Below, piece after piece: positions 59,029 through 64,000 of a stretch of DNA of 64,000 nucleotides (positions are counted from its first letter, which is position 1; each line of letters starts with the position of its first letter). This DNA is from Nocardia acididurans. Lineage in GTDB: Bacteria; Actinomycetota; Actinomycetes; Mycobacteriales; Mycobacteriaceae. The position numbers and the translations under genes are program-made. The stretch covers positions 496,001-560,000 of the forward strand of contig NZ_JAERRJ010000001.1 of the NCBI RefSeq assembly GCF_016741815.1. The letters run 5' to 3'. A model generated the notes under the pieces. That model searched no databases, was not told the origin of the DNA, and worked only from the letters and a program-made list of their open reading frames with translations.

Positions 59029-60093
59029 TCAAATCCCGGCCGTTGCCGGCGCCTTCGAAGCCGCCGCTCCCGCAACAGGTTCCAGGTCACTTCCCACCGA
59101 ATAGCCCGGCATGTGCTCACCGGCCGCCAACGCCGCCTGTGCGTCTTCGTCCAGCGCCACCCGGCGGCCACGCACGAAAACATAGGCCAGGAAACCCAGT
59201 TCGACGAGCGCGCCGATACCGATGCGCACGGGGGTGGGCATCCCGCTCGGCGTGACGAAACCCTCCAGCAGACCGGCCACCAGCAGGGTCAGCGCCAGGC
59301 CGATCGCGACCACCGCGGTCGCCCGGCCCTGCCGGGCCAGGGCCTGCGGACGGGATTCGCGGCCCGGATCGATCAGCGTCCAGCCCAGCTTGATACCCGC
59401 GCCACCGGCGATGAAAATCGCGGTGAGCTCGATCATTCCGTGCGGCAGGATGAAGCCGAAGAACGAGTCCAGACGGTCGGCATCGGCCATCAGGCCCGCA
59501 CTCACACCCAGATTCAGCGCGTTCATCACCATCACCCACACGGCGGGCAGGATCAGGACGCCGGTGAACAGGGCGATGGCCGCGACACGGGCATTGTTGG
59601 TCCACACCTGGGCGGCGAACGCGTCGTTCGGATGCTCGAAGTAGTAGGTCTCGAACGCGCCGCCCGGCTTGGTGAGCGCCTCGGTATCGGTGTCCAGGCC
59701 CAGCTTGCGGCGCGCGTCCTCCGATTCGGCCACCCAGGTCGCCAGCGCCGTCGACACCAGCAGGAACAGGGCCGCCACCGACACCCACCACGGCCAGGCC
59801 CGGTACACGGCGGCCGGGAAGCGGTGCGAGAAGAAGCGGCCGATCTCGCCGATATTGTCGACCTGCGCACCCAGCACCTTGCCCCGCGCCCGGGTGAGCA
59901 CCGCCGACAGGCCCGCGATGGTCTCCGGATCGGCGTTGCGGCTCTGCAGGCGCGCCAGCTGCTGCGAGGTGAGCCGGTACAGCCGCACCAGCTCGTCGGC
60001 CTCCGCGCCCGTCAGGCGCTTACCCGGGCTCGCCAGCTGCTCCAGCCGATCCCAGGCCCGTTTGTGCAGGAAGGTGTACGCGTCGAGATCCAT
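59029..60093 (-). CDS. SpoIIM-family (stage II sporulation protein M) membrane protein
   Basis: A 354-residue protein. An N-terminal helical cytoplasmic part (LTGAEADELVRLYRLTSQQLARLQ) is followed by about five spans (WWVSVAALFLLVSTALATWVA, GVLILPAVWVMVMNALNLGV, FILPHGMIELTAIFIAGGAGIKLG, VVAIGLALTLLVAGLLEGF). The NALNLG...LPHG(M)IELTAIF pattern is that of SpoIIM/DUF95 proteins. ATG 60093 is preceded by GGGGAGGG. It is divergent from the RDD gene, as Rv3694c is from Rv3695. Confidence 0.88.
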   Translation of the reverse strand: MDLDAYTFLHKRAWDRLEQLASPGKRLTGAEADELVRLYRLTSQQLARLQSRNADPETIAGLSAVLTRARGKVLGAQVDNIGEIGRFFSHRFPAAVYRAWPWWVSVAALFLLVSTALATWVAESEDARRKLGLDTDTEALTKPGGAFETYYFEHPNDAFAAQVWTNNARVAAIALFTGVLILPAVWVMVMNALNLGVSAGLMADADRLDSFFGFILPHGMIELTAIFIAGGAGIKLGWTLIDPGRESRPQALARQGRATAVVAIGLALTLLVAGLLEGFVTPSGMPTPVRIGIGALVELGFLAYVFVRGRRVALDEDAQAALAAGEHMPGYSVGSDLEPVAGAAASKAPATAGI

Positions 60094-60231
60094 CAAGCCC
60101 TCCCCATCGTGCGACTACTGTGAATGCTAGCCACCGGCACCGACTTCCGTCCGGACCGACGGATACCGGGGGTGCGAGAACCGGCGCAGCGGTTGCCAGT
60201 GCCGCCGGAGCTGGGAAGAATCGGGGGGACC

Positions 60232-61029
60232 ATGGCTCTGTTCACCACGGGCGAGGCTGTCGCCGTCGAACTCCCCATCGCGCGAATACCCACCCGCGCG
60301 GCGGCGTTCCTGGTCGACCTGATCATGCAGATCATCCTCGGGCTGACGCTCGCCTTCCTCACGTTCGTGGCGCTCGAAGAGGCCGACGCCGATATCGCCT
60401 GGGCGGAAGCCGTATTCGTGGCGCTGCTGGTGATCACGTTCATCGGATATCCGGTCGCGATGGAGACGCTCACGGGCGGGCGGTCCATCGGCAAGATGAT
60501 GTTCGGCCTGCGCGTGGTGCGGGCCGACGGCGGGCCCATCGACTTCCGGCACGCCGTCACGCGCGGGCTGTCCGGCATCGTGGACTTCTGGTCCATGGGC
60601 ACCGGCTTCATCGCCGTGGTGACCTCGCTGTGCTCACCCAACGGCCGCCGCGTCGGCGACGTACTGGCCGGCACCGTCGTCGTCCACGACCGTAGCCGCC
60701 TGCCGTGGCCCTCCTTCGCGGTGCCGCCGCCGTGGCTCATGGACTGGTCGCGGCAACTGGATCTGTCCGGCCTGCCCGACGATCTCGCGCTCGCGGTGCG
60801 CCGCTATCTGATTCGCCTGCGCACCCTCACCCCGTCGGTGCAGGATCAACTCGGCCGCGAACTGCTCGCCGCCGTCAGCGCCCGCCTCGCCATCACCCCG
60901 CCCACTGGTTACCCGCCGTACCACATCCTCGGTGCGGTCCTGGCCGAACGACAGCGCCGCGCGCTCCCGCCGCTACCCCAGCCGCAGCCGGGGCTGCCGA
61001 ACATCCGCCCACAGGCCCTGGCCCGGTAA
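60232..61029 (+). CDS. RDD family membrane protein
   Basis: A 265-residue RDD protein: IPTRAAAFLVDLIMQIILGLTLA contains the Arg/Asp pair of the family, and GRSIGKMMFGLRVVRADGGP is the conserved loop. Three spans are followed by a cytoplasmic C-terminal part. GGGGGGA lies 3 bases before ATG 60232. It is divergent from the SpoIIM-like gene (138 bp apart) and convergent with the DUF58 gene. Function is unknown. Confidence 0.88.
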   Translation: MALFTTGEAVAVELPIARIPTRAAAFLVDLIMQIILGLTLAFLTFVALEEADADIAWAEAVFVALLVITFIGYPVAMETLTGGRSIGKMMFGLRVVRADGGPIDFRHAVTRGLSGIVDFWSMGTGFIAVVTSLCSPNGRRVGDVLAGTVVVHDRSRLPWPSFAVPPPWLMDWSRQLDLSGLPDDLALAVRRYLIRLRTLTPSVQDQLGRELLAAVSARLAITPPTGYPPYHILGAVLAERQRRALPPLPQPQPGLPNIRPQALAR

Positions 61030-61080
61030 CTCGCGGAGCCCGGTAGACGACGCGGCCGATTGTGGAATCGGCGACGCGAA

Positions 61081-62376
61081 TTACAGTGCGCCCGTGCGCT
61101 TGAGCTCGAGATACTCGTCGGCGAGCGCGCCGGGGAGTTGATCGGGCGCGGCAGTGATCACGCGAACACCCCTGCGGCGCAGGATCTCCCGGGCCACCGC
61201 GTGTTCGGCGATCACGTTCTCGGCGGCGGCCGCGTGGTAGAGGTCCTCGAGGCCGGAGCGGCGGGTGACCGCGGCGGCCACCTCGGGATCGGTGACCGAG
61301 ACGACCAGCACGCGGTGGCGTTCGGTCAGCACCGGGAGCACGGGCAGCAGGCCCTCCTGCACAGTGGCCGCGTCCATGTGCGTGAACCAGACGACCAGGC
61401 TGCGGCGGCGGGCGCGCTGCAGGGTGGCCCGCATCAGGCCCTGGTAGTCGGTGTCCACCAGAGCGGGGGAGACGCCCGCCAGTGCGTGCATGAGCTTGAG
61501 CTGCAGGCGTTTTCCGCCGATGCCGCGCACCTCGGTGCGGACCTGGCGGTCGTAGGCGAGCAGGTCCACCGAATCGCCGCCCGCCGCGGCGAGGCCGCCC
61601 AGCAGCAGGGCCGCCTCGATGGTGGCGTCCAGGCGGGTGCCGTCGCCGACGCGGCCCGCGCTCACCCGGCCGGTGTCGAGCAGCATGACCACGTGCCGGT
61701 TGCGTTCCGGCCGCCAGGTGCGCACCAGGACGTCACTGGCGCGGGCGGTGGCCCGCCAGTCGATGGTGCGCACGTCGTCGCCCGCCACATATTCACGGAA
61801 GGAATCGAATTCGGTGCCCTGGCCGCGAATCGTGGTGGTGTTGCGGCCTTCCAGGTGCTGCAGCTGCTTCACCTTCGAGGCCAGCAGGCGTTCACTGCGG
61901 AACGGCGGCAGTGCGCGCAGGCGTCCCGGCACGGCGCGCCGCACCTGGCGTCCGGCCAGGCCGAGCGGTCCGGTCACCCGGATGGTCACCGGTCCGGCGG
62001 CGCGGTCGCCGCGGTAGGCCGGAGTGAGTTCGGTATGCAGGCGAATCTTGGTGTTGGCGGGCAGATTCAGCGTGTGCGTGCGATGCCGGGCGTGCGCGCT
62101 GGGCGGCCAGTCGTCCCACAGCGTGGCGCGCAGCGTGCGCGCGCCCGCGTTGAGCACCGTCAATTCCACCTCGGCGCTGCGTCCGGTGCGGACGGTGGTG
62201 AGCGGCTCCCGCGAGAGCTCCACCGCCGCAAGCGAACCCAGGGCGAGCAGATCCGCCGCGACCAGCGCCAGCAGGACTCCGCTCGCGAGGCCCACGCCCG
62301 CCCACGACGGCATGACCAGGGCGACGAACAGCGCCGCGAGCCCCGCCAGAACGGCCAGCCGGCCGGTGACGACCAC
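61081..62376 (-). CDS. DUF58 domain protein
   Basis: A 431-residue protein. Two N-terminal spans (VLAGLAALFVALVMPSW and VLLALVAADLLALGSL) precede a beta-rich part. The DUF58 core (FDSFREYVAGDDVRTIDWRATARASDVLVRTWRPER) lies in a vWA-like fold with VVMLLDTGRVSAG. It is the usual partner of MoxR ATPases. GTG 62376 lies just past the moxR stop (62379) with a 2-bp gap, so the two are coupled; longer upstream frames overlap moxR and have no family support. Confidence 0.88.
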   Translation of the reverse strand: MVVTGRLAVLAGLAALFVALVMPSWAGVGLASGVLLALVAADLLALGSLAAVELSREPLTTVRTGRSAEVELTVLNAGARTLRATLWDDWPPSAHARHRTHTLNLPANTKIRLHTELTPAYRGDRAAGPVTIRVTGPLGLAGRQVRRAVPGRLRALPPFRSERLLASKVKQLQHLEGRNTTTIRGQGTEFDSFREYVAGDDVRTIDWRATARASDVLVRTWRPERNRHVVMLLDTGRVSAGRVGDGTRLDATIEAALLLGGLAAAGGDSVDLLAYDRQVRTEVRGIGGKRLQLKLMHALAGVSPALVDTDYQGLMRATLQRARRRSLVVWFTHMDAATVQEGLLPVLPVLTERHRVLVVSVTDPEVAAAVTRRSGLEDLYHAAAAENVIAEHAVAREILRRRGVRVITAAPDQLPGALADEYLELKRTGAL

Positions 62377-62378
62377 GG

Positions 62379-63365
62379 CTACACCGGGACGGGGACGGAC
62401 ATCAGCAACGAGGTCAGCACGCCCTCGGCGGTGACGCCCTCCACCTCGTGTTCGGGCCGCAGGTGCAGGCGGTGCCGGAGTACTGCCACCGCAACGGCTT
62501 TCACATCGTCGGGGGTGACGTAGCCACGCCCGTTCAGCCAGGCGAAGGCCCGCGACGCCGCCATGAGCGCGGTCGCGCCGCGCGTGGACGCGCCGTGCGC
62601 GACGGCGGGGGAGGTCCGGGTGGCGCGGCACAGGTCCACCGTGTACGCCAGCACCTCCGGGCTGATGGCCACCTGCGTGATGGCCTGCCGGGCGGCCGCG
62701 ATGTGCGCGGGTCCGGCCACCGGCCGCAGCCCCGCCGCGGTCAGGTCGCGCGGATCGAATCCGGCGGCATGCCGCTGCAGAATCCGGAATTCGTCGTCCC
62801 GCCCGGGCAATTGGACGTCGACCTTGAACAGGAACCGGTCCAGCTGCGCCTCCGGCAGCGGGTAGGTGCCCTCCTGCTCGATGGGGTTCTGGGTGGCGAT
62901 GACGATGAACGGGTCGGGCAGCGGCTGCGGTACGCCGTCCACCGAAACCTGCCGCTCCTCCATGGATTCCAGCAGCGCGGACTGGGTTTTCGGTGGGGTG
63001 CGGTTGATTTCGTCGGCGAGCAGCAGATTGGTGAACACCGGTCCGCGCCGGAAGGTGAACTCCGCCGAGTGCGGGTCGTAGATCTGCGAGCCGGTGACGT
63101 CGCCGGGCATCAGGTCCGGTGTGAACTGGATGCGGCTGTGCTCCAGGGCCAGGGCGGTGGCCAGCGCCCGGACCAGCAGTGTCTTGGCCACGCCGGGAAC
63201 GCCTTCGAGCAGGACGTGGCCGCGGCAGAGCAGTCCGAGTACCAGGTACAGGACCGCCTGATCGTTGCCGACGACCGCTTTGCCGATTTCGGCGCGCAGC
63301 GCGAGCAGCGCCTGCTGGGCCTGTTCGGCGGTCGGGGCGTCGTGGTTGGTGTCCACTGTGGTCAC
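62379..63365 (-). CDS. MoxR-type AAA+ ATPase
   Basis: A 328-residue MoxR ATPase. Walker A is GVPGVAKT (55-62), Walker B is LLLADEIN (114-121), and the sensor segment is ATQNPIEQEGTYPLPEAQLDRF. MoxR proteins act as chaperone-like assembly factors with DUF58 partners. GTG 63365 overlaps the DUF4129 stop (GTGA) and has GGAGGT upstream. It matches the Rv3692 arrangement. Confidence 0.94.
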   Translation of the reverse strand: MTTVDTNHDAPTAEQAQQALLALRAEIGKAVVGNDQAVLYLVLGLLCRGHVLLEGVPGVAKTLLVRALATALALEHSRIQFTPDLMPGDVTGSQIYDPHSAEFTFRRGPVFTNLLLADEINRTPPKTQSALLESMEERQVSVDGVPQPLPDPFIVIATQNPIEQEGTYPLPEAQLDRFLFKVDVQLPGRDDEFRILQRHAAGFDPRDLTAAGLRPVAGPAHIAAARQAITQVAISPEVLAYTVDLCRATRTSPAVAHGASTRGATALMAASRAFAWLNGRGYVTPDDVKAVAVAVLRHRLHLRPEHEVEGVTAEGVLTSLLMSVPVPV

Positions 63366-63970
63366 AAGACCTCCGATTCGATCCATTCGAGTTGTGCGGC
63401 CACGATTTCCAGGGTGACCCGGTCGGCGACCGGGTCGTAGAGGGCGGCGTGCACCTGCGCCGGATCGGCTCCGGTGCGGGTGCTGACCGCGAGGGTCACC
63501 ACGTCGGGTGTGGTGTCGGCGGTGACGTTGAGGACGGGCCGCAGCCGTCGCAGGGTCGCCGCCCGCAGTTTGGCCGCGATGTGGTCGTAGTCGCGGGATT
63601 TGCGGTAGAGCCCGGCCTGTCCGTCGAGCAGTTCGTTGGCGGGGGCCTCGACCGGATGGGGTTCGGCGACGACCGTGCCGCGCCGGCGACCGCGCCAGCC
63701 GAGGATGATCAGCCACGCGATGAAGGCTTGCAATCCGCCGAAGACGGCCCAGCCGCCGTTGGCGAAGATGGAGTCGTCGCCCGCGCCGTAGTCGGGTTCG
63801 TCGATGTCGGGAGCGTCGGGCGGGCTGTCGGGCAGGTCGGGCTTATCGGGCGGGTCGGGCACGGTGGGCGTGCCGAGTTTGATGAGCAGCCACACGACGA
63901 GGATGACGCCGATGGCGCCGCCGACGGCCGCCCAGAATCGCCAATCGCTCAGGAAGGCGGGCATTTCCAC
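63362..63970 (-). CDS. DUF4129 domain membrane protein (5' end uncertain)
   Basis: About 202 residues: MPAFLSDWRFWAAVGGAIGVILVVWLLI forms the first span, a Pro/Asp-rich linker (PDPPDKPDLPDSPPDAPDID) follows, then a second span and the DUF4129 C-terminal part (YRKSRDYDHIAAKLRAATLRRL). The frame stays open to the window edge, so the start could be GTG 63970, ATG 63964 or further upstream. It belongs to the MoxR/DUF58 cluster. Confidence 0.72.
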   Translation of the reverse strand: MEMPAFLSDWRFWAAVGGAIGVILVVWLLIKLGTPTVPDPPDKPDLPDSPPDAPDIDEPDYGAGDDSIFANGGWAVFGGLQAFIAWLIILGWRGRRRGTVVAEPHPVEAPANELLDGQAGLYRKSRDYDHIAAKLRAATLRRLRPVLNVTADTTPDVVTLAVSTRTGADPAQVHAALYDPVADRVTLEIVAAQLEWIESEVL

Positions 63971-64000
63971 GGGTCCGCGCTCGCGCTTTTCCCGCTTCTT

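Noticed and set aside
58613..59032. Overlapping 109- and 139-codon frames in the gene-free stretch after tRNA-Leu
   Set aside because: Both have composition typical of chance frames and no recognisable motif; neither has a supported start.

Overview
The window is high-GC actinobacterial chromosome. Its gene order closely follows the replication-origin region of Mycobacterium tuberculosis (pcnA-mutT4-murJ-sigM-trxBC-cwlM-parBA-rsmG-jag-yidC-rnpA-rpmH / dnaA-dnaN-recF-dciA-gyrBA-tRNA-Ile-tRNA-Ala-ppiA-crgA-trpG-pknBA-pbpA-rodA-pstP-fhaBA-tRNA-Leu). The departures from that order and the protein sequences suggest a Nocardia-like member of the Mycobacteriales, which is an inference from gene content and not a proven identity.

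Left arm (1-25.2 kb): the tail of a DUF4185 protein; a pxpABC 5-oxoprolinase operon; a DUF2993-like gene; CCA-adding enzyme; a mutT4-DUF6049-murJ translationally coupled set; sigM with its membrane anti-sigma factor; thioredoxin reductase and thioredoxin; cwlM; a GNAT-like gene; parAB with parS sites; a small secreted Ig-like protein; then rsmG, jag, yidC, yidD, rnpA and rpmH reading leftwards away from the origin.

Origin (25.2-31.6 kb): dnaA, then a roughly 750-bp oriC between dnaA and dnaN. It holds DnaA boxes, an AT-rich CTA-triplet stretch resembling a DnaA-trio unwinding element, and ten CTCGAG palindromes within 338 bp. Many of these palindromes are spaced exactly 11 or 22 bp apart and several directly abut DnaA boxes. 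One more DnaA-box/CTCGAG composite lies about 18 kb away, upstream of a PH-domain gene. recF and the helicase-loader-like dciA follow.

Right arm (31.6-64 kb): gyrB, gyrA, a DUF3566 membrane protein, tRNA-Ile, a 35-residue DLW-39 type gene, tRNA-Ala, a class III adenylate cyclase, a structured gene-free stretch, a drrAB-type ABC exporter, a glmS block, ppiA, rhomboid protease, a PH-domain protein, crgA, a trpG/pabA gene joined to two separate RibD-like halves, and the cell-wall and division signalling operon fhaA-fhaB-pstP-rodA-pbpA-pknA-pknB. After tRNA-Leu and a gene-free stretch come SpoIIM-like and RDD membrane proteins and a MoxR/DUF58/DUF4129 cluster, which sits elsewhere in M. tuberculosis.

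The genes fit together around the cell cycle: replication initiation (dnaA, oriC, dciA, gyrase), segregation (parABS), and peptidoglycan synthesis under Ser/Thr kinase control (murJ-pseudokinase, cwlM, pknA/B, pstP, fhaA/B, pbpA, rodA, crgA). The most unusual feature is the helically phased CTCGAG array in oriC.
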